Assembly (NCBI GenBank): GCA_014376425.1
Contig: JACMRO010000346.1
Coordinates: 1-5,698, forward strand
Direction of reading: 5' to 3'
Length of the DNA: 5,698 nt
Origin: Rubritepida sp.
GTDB taxonomy: Bacteria > Pseudomonadota > Alphaproteobacteria > Acetobacterales > Acetobacteraceae
The position numbers and the translations under genes are program-made. Each line of letters begins with the position of its first letter. The stretch's first letter is position 1. The notes below the pieces were generated by a model. The model searched no databases and had not been told where the DNA came from. It was given only the letters and a program-made list of their open reading frames with translations. Shown here piece after piece: positions 1-5,371 of this stretch.

Positions 1-69
1 GGCGGTGGCTATGGCGGCGGCGGCGGGTATGGCCGCGGGTACGATCGCGGATACCGCGGCGGCTACTGA
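1..69 (+). CDS. 3' end of a glycine/tyrosine/arginine-rich protein
   Basis: Frame 1 is open from the left edge and ends with TGA at 67-69. The visible 22 residues are almost only Gly, Tyr and Arg with one Asp, in GGY/GRGY/DRGY steps. This looks like the disordered tail of bacterial glycine-rich proteins, such as RRM-type RNA-binding proteins or small secreted Gly-rich proteins. The diagnostic domain lies outside the window, so the function cannot be assigned. The gene converges on crtI and is followed 10 bases later by a strong hairpin. The reading is supported by the regular repeat character and by the stop sitting just before a terminator-like structure, but a low-complexity GGC stretch can look coding by chance. 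Confidence 0.6.
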   Translation, partial: GGGYGGGGGYGRGYDRGYRGGY

Positions 70-79
70 GCAATGGAGC

Positions 80-111
80 GGTCATGGCCAGGCCCGGGCC
101 CGGCCATGACC
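80..111. terminator. Strong GC hairpin between convergent genes, candidate bidirectional terminator
   Basis: GGTCATGGCC at 80-89 pairs perfectly with GGCCATGACC at 102-111, giving a 10-bp stem. The 12-base spacer itself contains the palindrome GGCCCGGGCC (91-100). The hairpin starts 10 bases after the stop of the left-hand gene and lies about 65 bases beyond the crtI stop, so it could serve both convergent transcripts. There is no T-run on either side, so it is not a canonical intrinsic terminator. It may act as a U-less terminator, a 3'-end stabiliser or an aid to Rho. Confidence 0.6.
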
Positions 112-124
112 GTATCGTGATAGG

Positions 125-180
125 CCTCAGGTGTCCGGCCTCAGGTGTCCGGCCTTAATTGTCCGGCGTCAGGCGTCAGG
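125..180. repeat. Short 14-bp tandem repeat, degenerating into a 7-bp repeat at the crtI stop
   Basis: The unit CCTCAGGTGTCCGG occurs at 125-138 and again exactly at 139-152. A third copy at 153-166 has three changes within the centre of the unit. It is followed by two copies of the 7-base unit CGTCAGG at 167-173 and 174-180. The last copies overlap the crtI stop codon (minus strand, 178-176). It looks like slippage-generated minisatellite DNA. No function is evident. Confidence 0.8.
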
Positions 181-1669
181 CCCGCGCCGGCCACGCATCG
201 CCATGCGGCACCAGCTTATCGAGGATCCGTGCCGAGGAGATCACCCCAGGCACACCCGCGCCGGGGTGGGTGCCGGCGCCGACGAGGTAGAGCCCTTCCA
301 GCTCCTCGCTGCGGTTGTGCGGGCGGAACCAGGCGCTCTGGAATAATTGCGGCTGCATCGCGAAGGCGGCCCCCTGATACGACAGCAGGCGATCGCGGAA
401 ATCCTGCGGCGTCATGATGCGGGAGGTGATGATGCTCTCGCCCAGCCCCGGCATGATCGTGTCCTCCAGCCGCTGCTGCACCTGGGCGCGATAGATTTCG
501 CCCTGCGCGGCCCAGTCGGTACCGCTGCCCAGGTTGGGCACCGGCGACAGCACGTAGAAGGCATCGCAGCCCGGCGGCGCGACCGAGGGATCAGACGCGC
601 TGGGCCGGTGCAAATACAGGCTCATGTCGTCAGGCAGGTGCTGCCGGGAAAAGATGTCGCGCAGCAGCCCCTCATAGCGCGGGCCCAGCACCATGGCATG
701 GTGATAGACGTCCTCGAAGCGGCGGCTGGTGCCGAAATACCAGACGAACAGGCTCATCGAGTATTTGGCGCGGGCCAGTTTGGCGTCCGTCCAGCGCCGG
801 CGCTTGCGGGTGTTCAGCAGCCGCGAATAGGTCCAGGCCGGATCGGCGTTGCTGACCACGATGTCGGCGGGAATATGCTCGCCCGAAGCCAGGCGCACGC
901 CGCTGGCGCGGCCATCGGCCACGGTGATCTCGGCCACTTCGGCATCGTAGCGGAAAGTGGCGCCCTGGCCCTCCGCCAGATCGACCAGGCCGGTCACCAG
1001 CGCCCCCGTGCCGCCCATGGCGTAGTGCACGCCATGCAGCCGCTCCAGGTGCTGGATCAGGCAGTAATAGGCGGTGGTCGTCAGCGGATTGCCGCCGATC
1101 AACAGTGGGTGGAAGCTGAATGCCACGCGCAGCTTAGGGTCGGTGAAGTAGTCGCTGATCTTGCTGAAGACGCTGCGCATGCCGCCGAGACGCAGCATGT
1201 CCGGCGCCTCGCGCAGCATCTGGGCAAAGCTGTGGAAGGGCTGGTCGGCCAGTTTCTCGAAGGCGACCTGGTAGATTTTTTCCGAATCCGCGATGCAGCG
1301 GCGGAACCCCTCCACCTGTGAAGGTGCGATGCGGGCCACCTCCGCTTCCATCCGCCCCAGGTCGTCGAACGCGGAGAAGACCGTGCCGTCGTCGAAGCGG
1401 ATTTCGTAGAACGGATCCATCCGCTTCAGCGTGATGTCGTCCGCCATCCTCCGGCCGCACAGCGTCCACAGTTCCTCCAGCAGATAGGGCGCGGTGATGA
1501 TGGTGGGGCCGGCGTCGAAGGTGAAGCCATCCTGTCGGAAGACGGTGGCTCGGCCGCCCGGCGCATCCAGCTTTTCGACCACGGTGACGCGCCAGCCGCG
1601 CGCGCCCAGCCGTACCGCGGCGGCCAGCCCGCCGAAGCCCGAGCCGATGATGACGGCGTGCGGTGCCAT
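176..1669 (-). CDS. crtI: Phytoene desaturase CrtI
   Basis: This is an FAD-dependent, membrane-associated desaturase that converts phytoene stepwise to neurosporene or lycopene; the number of steps cannot be read from the sequence. The 497-residue length is normal for proteobacterial CrtI. The N-terminal dinucleotide-binding motif GSGFGG is at residues 9-14, followed by an acidic residue after the second strand (VVEK) and then GGR. The conserved DAGPT is at 52-56. The C-terminal CrtI signature, with LVGAGTHPGAGVPG followed by an SSA tract, lies at about 459-480 and forms part of the FAD site. The ATG (1669-1667) is preceded by a strong Shine-Dalgarno run, AAGGGGGA. It is the last gene of the crtD-crtC-yqaA-crtI operon, 9 bases after the preceding stop, so translation is probably coupled. 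Assignment as CrtI rather than CrtD rests on the conserved middle region (ISDYFTDPKLRVAFSFHPLL, GGNPL) and on a distinct CrtD-like gene upstream. Confidence 0.94.
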   Translation of the reverse strand: MAPHAVIIGSGFGGLAAAVRLGARGWRVTVVEKLDAPGGRATVFRQDGFTFDAGPTIITAPYLLEELWTLCGRRMADDITLKRMDPFYEIRFDDGTVFSAFDDLGRMEAEVARIAPSQVEGFRRCIADSEKIYQVAFEKLADQPFHSFAQMLREAPDMLRLGGMRSVFSKISDYFTDPKLRVAFSFHPLLIGGNPLTTTAYYCLIQHLERLHGVHYAMGGTGALVTGLVDLAEGQGATFRYDAEVAEITVADGRASGVRLASGEHIPADIVVSNADPAWTYSRLLNTRKRRRWTDAKLARAKYSMSLFVWYFGTSRRFEDVYHHAMVLGPRYEGLLRDIFSRQHLPDDMSLYLHRPSASDPSVAPPGCDAFYVLSPVPNLGSGTDWAAQGEIYRAQVQQRLEDTIMPGLGESIITSRIMTPQDFRDRLLSYQGAAFAMQPQLFQSAWFRPHNRSEELEGLYLVGAGTHPGAGVPGVISSARILDKLVPHGDAWPARA

Positions 1670-1673
1670 GCTT

Positions 1674-1681
1674 CCCCCTTA
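1674..1681 (-). promoter_or_regulatory. crtI ribosome binding site fused to the upstream stop codon
   Basis: On the minus strand the TAA stop of the YqaA-like gene (1681-1679) runs directly into GGGGG (1678-1674), followed by AAGC and then the crtI ATG. The stop codon and the purine-rich ribosome binding site share bases. This is the usual arrangement for translational coupling and supports the chosen crtI start. Confidence 0.8.
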
Positions 1682-2110
1682 AGTCCAGTACGATGTGATG
1701 AGGGCCAGGGCCACGAATCTGCAAGTCTTGGAAATGCCGACCAGTGCCAGAAAGACCCCCAGCCGCTCACGCATCGCGCCCGCCATGATCGTTAGCGGGT
1801 CCCCCACCAGCGGCAGCCAGGCCAGCAGCAGCGACCAGCGGCCCCAGCGCGCATACCAGCCGCGTGCGCGTTCCAGCGCGGCGGGGCCTACGGGGAACCA
1901 GCGCCTTCCCACGAAGCGTTCCAGCCGGCCACCCAGCCACCAGTTCACCACCGAACCCAGCGTGTTGCCGGCCGATGCCACCGCCACCAGCAGCCAGGGC
2001 GCCGCCACATCGCCCAGCAGCAGGGCCACGAACACCGGCTCCGAGCCGATTGGCAGCAGCGTCGCGGCGCCAAAGGCGGAGACGAAAAGGCCGAGCAGCG
2101 CGCCTACCAG
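1679..2110 (-). CDS. YqaA/DedA-like (VTT-domain) small membrane protein, probable CTG start
   Basis: This is a small polytopic inner-membrane protein of the YqaA branch of the DedA/SNARE-associated superfamily. Members are thought to act in membrane homeostasis or lipid/ion transport, but no reaction is established for YqaA. The N-terminal ATLLPIGSEP matches the family pattern ATLLPG-SE. It is followed by a hydrophobic stretch, an N-T-L-G-S-V-V-N-W-W-L-G segment typical of the family, a polar Arg-rich loop (residues about 66-90), LAWLPLVGDPLTIMAG, and a final hydrophobic helix. From CTG at 2110 the protein has 143 residues, close to E. coli YqaA. The frame is open back to a stop at 2185-2183 but contains no ATG, GTG or TTG before GTG at 2035, which would delete the conserved ATLLPIGSEP. 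CTG 2110 has GAGG five bases upstream and overlaps the end of crtC by 7 bases. CTG at 2098 is a second candidate. The gene is unexpected inside a crt operon. Confidence 0.85.
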   Translation of the reverse strand: MVGALLGLFVSAFGAATLLPIGSEPVFVALLLGDVAAPWLLVAVASAGNTLGSVVNWWLGGRLERFVGRRWFPVGPAALERARGWYARWGRWSLLLAWLPLVGDPLTIMAGAMRERLGVFLALVGISKTCRFVALALITSYWT

Positions 2111-3033
2111 AACGGCCTCGGCACCTTCACCGGCAGCAGCATCTGCACCAGCGGGTTGGCGAAGCGATCCAGCTCCAGGCTTTCATGCACGGCCGTCACC
2201 TGCTGCCCCAACAGGCAGGTGCGGATTTCCGACCGGGAGTAGAACGGCGCATCCTCCAGCGTGCGGACCAGCGTGGCGGCGCCGTTCTCGGAGCGGGTGG
2301 GGCGGGCGACGCGCCACAGCGTCCTGGGCAGCGCGGCCGGCGGCGGGGGGGTGAAATCCGTCACCGCGCCGTCATTGCCGACACGCAACGCAAGCGACTG
2401 CGCGGTGCCGTCGCGGCGCTGCGCATTGTAGAGAATGGCAGTGGCATCGGGCATCGGCGCCCGGCACCAGTCCCACGCGCAAAAGTCCTGCTCCAGCGGC
2501 GCCTGGCCGTGGTTGGTGTCGAAATAGGCCGGGCCGGACCAGCCAAGGCCGGGGCTCTGGAACGACACCTCGACGCGCGATCGCGCCGCGATCGGGTGCC
2601 AATTGTGCCGCCCTGCCGCGTCCAGGGCAAAGCTGCGGGTGGAGAGGGCGCGGGGCGTCAGCCGCACCGTGCCGCGCAGCCGCCGCGGGAAGGGGGCGCA
2701 GACTTCGTCGATCTCGATGGTCAGCGCCGTGCCGTCCCAGCGCAGCCCGCTGGGACCGACCTGGAAGCTGCTCTCGTCGCGCCGGACTGCCCAGGCGCGG
2801 CGGTCGGTCATCGCCCAGCGCCGCGGCCGGCCATACAGCGCCACGTTGATGCAGCAATGCTCCATCGGGTCGCCGCCGCCGCCCTGCCTGGCCCAGGCAT
2901 ACCAGGGCGAGAACACCGTGCCGATGAAGGCGATGATGGTGATGCCATGCTGGCCATCATCGGACAGCGCATCGACATACCACCAGCGATAGCCGCGTGG
3001 CGGAACCTCGCGGTCGAACTCCCAGCCGGTCAT
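2104..3033 (-). CDS. crtC: Carotenoid 1,2-hydratase (hydroxyneurosporene synthase) CrtC
   Basis: CrtC adds water across the terminal 1,2 double bond of acyclic carotenoids such as neurosporene or lycopene, giving 1-hydroxy products for CrtD. It is cofactor-independent and membrane-associated, with a lipocalin-like AttH/CrtC fold. Seen here: RGYRWWYVDALSDDG near residues 13-27, IIAFIGTVFSPWYAWAR at about 33-49, a D-P-x-x-H-C-x-I-N-V-A-L-Y-G motif at 55-68 followed by RRWAMTDR, W-x-P-I-A-A-R-S-R-V-E-V in the middle, AYFDTNHGQAPLE, and LEDAPFYSRS at about 259-268 near the C-terminus. All are typical of CrtC. The start is taken as ATG 3033-3031, which overlaps the crtD TGA as ATGA, giving 309 residues. 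An in-frame ATG at 3114 would add 27 low-complexity Arg/Gly/Pro residues inside crtD and is not used. GGAGG lies about 10 bases upstream of the chosen start. Confidence 0.94.
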   Translation of the reverse strand: MTGWEFDREVPPRGYRWWYVDALSDDGQHGITIIAFIGTVFSPWYAWARQGGGGDPMEHCCINVALYGRPRRWAMTDRRAWAVRRDESSFQVGPSGLRWDGTALTIEIDEVCAPFPRRLRGTVRLTPRALSTRSFALDAAGRHNWHPIAARSRVEVSFQSPGLGWSGPAYFDTNHGQAPLEQDFCAWDWCRAPMPDATAILYNAQRRDGTAQSLALRVGNDGAVTDFTPPPPAALPRTLWRVARPTRSENGAATLVRTLEDAPFYSRSEIRTCLLGQQVTAVHESLELDRFANPLVQMLLPVKVPRPFW

Positions 3034-4364
3034 GCCAGCGCCGCCTCCGCCGCCAGGCGGCCGGACAGCGCGGCCATGGCAAGGCCGGCGCCGGGATGGC
3101 AGCCGCCGCCACACAGATAGAAGCCGGGCAGCCGGGTGCGGGCGCCGGGGCGGGCGAAGCTGGCGCCCCAGCCATGCAACGCCTGGCCGTACAGCGCGCC
3201 GCCCTGGCCTGGCGCCTCGTGCTCGAAATCCTGGGGTGTGGTTGGCACGGTGTCGTCGAACTCCAGGCTGCCATGGGTGAGCGCCAGCGCGGCCTGGCCG
3301 GCGGCGGCAATGGCTTCGGCGGCGAGCGGGCGGGTGTCAGCCCGGGCCGGCGCCAGGATCATCGCGGTATCGCCGCCGATTTGCAGGCTTGGTTGGTCGG
3401 CCAGGCGCTGGCGGTAATGCAACGCAGTGAATTCCGCGGTCGGGTCGTCGGGCAGGAAGACCTGGCGGGCCGGGCCGTCATCACGCCGCCGCACCCGCCA
3501 GGCGATGGCGGAGAAGGAGCGTTTGGCGGCAGGCAGCGGCGGGGTTGCAGGCACCAGCCCGGCTGCGTCGACATTGGCGATCACCGCATCGGCGGCCAGC
3601 ACCTCGGCGCCCAGCAGCACGCCGCGGGCGCGGCCGCCCTCGATGCGCAGGCCGGTCACGCGGGTGGCCAGTCGAAGCCGGGCGCCGGCGGCCATCGCCG
3701 CATCGCGCATCGCCGCTACCAACGCCGTCGGGCCGCCATCCAGGCACCAGACGCCCTGTTGCTCGATATGGGCGATCATCATCAGCGTGGCCGGCGCCAG
3801 CAGCGGGGATGCGCCGACATAACAGGCGGCGCGGGCAAATACCTGGCGCAAACGCGGGTCGGTGAAGTGCGCGCCCAGCGCGTCCCATAGCGGCGCCAGG
3901 GCGCCCAGGCCCAGTTGCCGCGCAAGCTGCGGCTGGGCGGCGAATTGCAGCGCGCCGGGGCGCTGGGCGTTGATGAAGGGCTGCTCCAACGCCTCGAAAT
4001 AGCGCTGCCCGCGGGCGGCGAATTCGCGATAGCCGCGCGCCGCCGCGGCACCGCGCAAGCGCCCCACCGCGTCGGCATTGGCGGCCACGCCATCGACGAT
4101 GTCGAGCGACGTGCCGTCCGCCCAGCGGTGGCGCATCAGTAATGTCTGCCGGGTCATTGGCGGCGGGGCGGCGGGGGCATCGGCGAACAACGCATCGAAC
4201 ACCGGCCGCAGCGTGATGCCGTGCGCGGCGGGCACATGCAGCGCCTTGCCGCCGACCGTTGGCGCCTGCTCCAGCACGTCCACCTGCACCCCACGCCCCG
4301 CCAGCACCATCGCCGCCGCCAATCCCCCGATGCCGGCGCCGATGATGCAGACGCTTCTAATCAT
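3030..4364 (-). CDS. crtD: CrtD-type carotenoid 3,4-desaturase (methoxyneurosporene dehydrogenase family), lacking the DAGPT motif
   Basis: CrtD desaturates the 3,4 bond of 1-hydroxy- or 1-methoxy-carotenoids made by CrtC, using FAD, and is a paralogue of CrtI. The 444-residue product starts with the FAD-binding GAGIGG at residues 9-14, then an acidic residue (DVLEQ) and VGGK. TLRPVFDALF (51-60) is typical of CrtD. A mid-protein block, LGAHFTDPRLRQVFARAACYVGASPL, corresponds to FTDPKLRVAF in CrtI, and it ends with FYLCGGGCHPGAGLAMAALSGRLAAE. Adjacency to crtC with a 4-base ATGA overlap is the common crtC-crtD pairing. It is shorter than usual CrtD proteins (about 490-510). The segment between VPAAHGI and TLRPVF lacks the D-A-G-P-T residues expected there. 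The reading frame is otherwise intact. The start ATG 4364-4362 has no clear Shine-Dalgarno sequence. It may be an active divergent CrtD, or a weakened or repurposed desaturase. Confidence 0.88.
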   Translation of the reverse strand: MIRSVCIIGAGIGGLAAAMVLAGRGVQVDVLEQAPTVGGKALHVPAAHGITLRPVFDALFADAPAAPPPMTRQTLLMRHRWADGTSLDIVDGVAANADAVGRLRGAAAARGYREFAARGQRYFEALEQPFINAQRPGALQFAAQPQLARQLGLGALAPLWDALGAHFTDPRLRQVFARAACYVGASPLLAPATLMMIAHIEQQGVWCLDGGPTALVAAMRDAAMAAGARLRLATRVTGLRIEGGRARGVLLGAEVLAADAVIANVDAAGLVPATPPLPAAKRSFSAIAWRVRRRDDGPARQVFLPDDPTAEFTALHYRQRLADQPSLQIGGDTAMILAPARADTRPLAAEAIAAAGQAALALTHGSLEFDDTVPTTPQDFEHEAPGQGGALYGQALHGWGASFARPGARTRLPGFYLCGGGCHPGAGLAMAALSGRLAAEAALA

Positions 4365-4393
4365 GGGCGCAGTGAGGCGGCGCGGTGCCCGGC

Positions 4394-4411
4394 TGTCAAG
4401 TTTGTTGGACC
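4394..4411. promoter_or_regulatory. Candidate PpsR/CrtJ-like site in the crtD-oxyR intergenic region
   Basis: TGTC, ten bases, then GACC matches the PpsR/CrtJ consensus TGT-N12-ACA (often TGTC-N10-GACA) in all but the last base. PpsR/CrtJ represses photosynthesis and carotenoid genes in purple bacteria. The site lies 30 bases upstream of the crtD start. On the minus strand the same bases contain TTGACA (4399-4394), a perfect -35 hexamer, but the hexamer 17 bases downstream (CTCACT) is a poor -10. A single degenerate match is weak evidence. Confidence 0.3.
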
Positions 4412-4430
4412 AACGAAACGACGCTATGAT
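4402..4430 (+). promoter_or_regulatory. Candidate oxyR promoter
   Basis: TTGTTG (4402-4407) and TATGAT (4425-4430) are separated by 17 bases. The -10 matches the sigma-70 consensus at five of six positions; the -35 matches only in TTG. Transcription would begin near 4436-4438, only a few bases before the oxyR ATG at 4442. The mRNA would then be leaderless or nearly so, consistent with the absence of a Shine-Dalgarno sequence. Confidence 0.4.
4404..4414. promoter_or_regulatory. Perfect dyad GTTGG-A-CCAAC, possible operator
   Basis: GTTGG (4404-4408) and CCAAC (4410-4414) are perfect inverted repeats around A4409. The dyad lies over the putative oxyR -35 and upstream of crtD, so a bound regulator could affect either gene. 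It does not carry a symmetric T-N11-A, so it is not an obvious LysR box. Confidence 0.4.
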
Positions 4431-4443
4431 CGAACCAATCGAT
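4429..4443. promoter_or_regulatory. Dyad ATCGA-N5-TCGAT with LysR-type T-N11-A, overlapping the oxyR start
   Basis: ATCGA (4429-4433) and TCGAT (4439-4443) are perfect inverted arms around a five-base spacer. The second and penultimate positions give T4430-N11-A4442, the general LysR-family binding pattern. The dyad covers the end of the putative -10 and the oxyR ATG, a position suited to negative autoregulation. It does not match the longer ATAG-N7-CTAT consensus of E. coli OxyR. Confidence 0.4.
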
Positions 4444-5362
4444 GATGATCCTCCCCAGCCCGCAGCAACTCCGCTACCTCGTCACTCTGGCGGAGCTTGG
4501 GCATTTTGGCCGCGCCGCCGCAGCCTGCTCGGTGACGCAATCGACCCTGTCGGCCGGGTTGATCACGCTGGAACGCCAACTCGACGCGGCGCTGCTCGAA
4601 CGCGGCGCCGCCAAGCGGCCGGTGTTCACGCCGTTGGGCCTGCAAGTGGTGGACCGCGCCCGGGCCGCGCTGGCGGCGTTGGAGGCGGTGGCGGAAACCG
4701 CGCAGTCGGCCCGCGCGCCGCTGTCGGGGCCGCTGCGGCTCGGCATCATTCCCACCCTCGGTCCATTCCTGCTGCCGCGGCTGATGCCGGCCATCGCCAC
4801 GGCGTTCCCGCGCCTAAAACTGTGGCTGCGCGAGGACCAGACCGACCGGCTGCTGGCCGGCCTCGAAGCCGGGCGGCTGGACGTCCTGCTGCTGGCCCTG
4901 CCCTGTGATTGCGGCCCGGCCGAGACGCTGCCCATCGCCACCGACGCTTTCTGGGCCGCCCTGCCCGCCGGCCACCGCCTGGCCGGGCAGGCCGTCGTAT
5001 CCGTCACAGCGCTGGCGGCCGAGCCGCTGCTACTGCTGGAAGACGGTCACTGCCTGCGCGCCCAGACGCAGGAGGCCTGCGGCCTGCCCACCGGCGTGAC
5101 TCGCGGCGAAGGCTTCGCCCCCACTTCCCTGCACACTCTTGTGCAGATGGTGCAGGGAGGATTGGGTGCCACCCTGCTGCCGCGGCTGGCGATCGACGGC
5201 GGCGTGCTGGCCGGCACCGAACTGGTGGTGCGGCCGATGAGCAACCCGGGTGGGCCGCCCCCCAGCCGTACCCTGGCTCTGGCCTGGCGGCCGAAAAGCC
5301 CCCGCGCGGCGGAGTTTCGTGGCCTGGCACCGGCCATCGCGCAGGCGCTGCGGCCAGTGTAG
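4442..5362 (+). CDS. oxyR: Peroxide-sensing LysR-type regulator OxyR
   Basis: OxyR is a cytoplasmic LysR-family activator that senses hydrogen peroxide through a reversible disulfide and induces genes such as catalase and alkyl hydroperoxide reductase. The 306-residue length is standard. The N-terminal helix-turn-helix spans about residues 6-65, with LRYLVTLAELGHFGRAA and the recognition segment VTQSTLSAG (31-39). The effector domain runs from about 95. The redox region is LLLLEDGHCLRAQTQEAC: Cys204 and Cys213 are separated by eight residues, exactly as Cys199 and Cys208 in E. coli OxyR. It is followed by TSL-x-TLVQMV and GATLLPRLA, also OxyR hallmarks. Two further cysteines occur at 155 and 157 (LPCDCGP). 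The start is ATG 4442 or the adjacent ATG 4445; an in-frame TGA at 4427-4429 rules out anything earlier. No ribosome binding site is visible. The gene is divergent from crtD across 77 bp and is followed after 9 bases by another gene. Confidence 0.95.
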   Translation: MMILPSPQQLRYLVTLAELGHFGRAAAACSVTQSTLSAGLITLERQLDAALLERGAAKRPVFTPLGLQVVDRARAALAALEAVAETAQSARAPLSGPLRLGIIPTLGPFLLPRLMPAIATAFPRLKLWLREDQTDRLLAGLEAGRLDVLLLALPCDCGPAETLPIATDAFWAALPAGHRLAGQAVVSVTALAAEPLLLLEDGHCLRAQTQEACGLPTGVTRGEGFAPTSLHTLVQMVQGGLGATLLPRLAIDGGVLAGTELVVRPMSNPGGPPPSRTLALAWRPKSPRAAEFRGLAPAIAQALRPV

Positions 5363-5371
5363 GCTGCTGCC

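Noticed and set aside
125..180. Repeats near the left end considered as a CRISPR array
   Set aside because: The units are 14 and 7 bp and directly adjacent, with no spacers, and no cas gene is present.
347..1321. Open frame of 324 codons on the plus strand inside crtI
   Set aside because: It is antisense to an unambiguous CrtI and its His/Arg/Ala-rich translation shows no known motif.
2033..2035. GTG as the start of the YqaA-like gene
   Set aside because: It removes the conserved ATLLPIGSE region and yields 118 residues, short for the family.
3034..3114. Upstream ATG (3114) as the crtC start
   Set aside because: It would add 27 Arg/Gly/Pro-rich residues lying within crtD. The ATGA overlap at 3033-3030 and the typical CrtC N-terminus favour ATG 3033.
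1864..3120. Long open frame of 418 codons on the plus strand, antisense to crtC and the YqaA-like gene
   Set aside because: The product is low-complexity Arg/Ala/Pro/Gly sequence with no family character. Long antisense frames are expected in very GC-rich coding DNA, and the minus strand here encodes clearly recognisable proteins.
2997..3890. Open frame of 297 codons on the plus strand inside crtD
   Set aside because: It is antisense to crtD and Gly/Arg/Ala-rich without domain features, so it is a composition shadow.
4078..4908. Open frame of 276 codons on the plus strand spanning the crtD start, the intergenic region and the first part of oxyR
   Set aside because: It crosses a divergent promoter region and overlaps oxyR in another frame. 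The translation is low-complexity.
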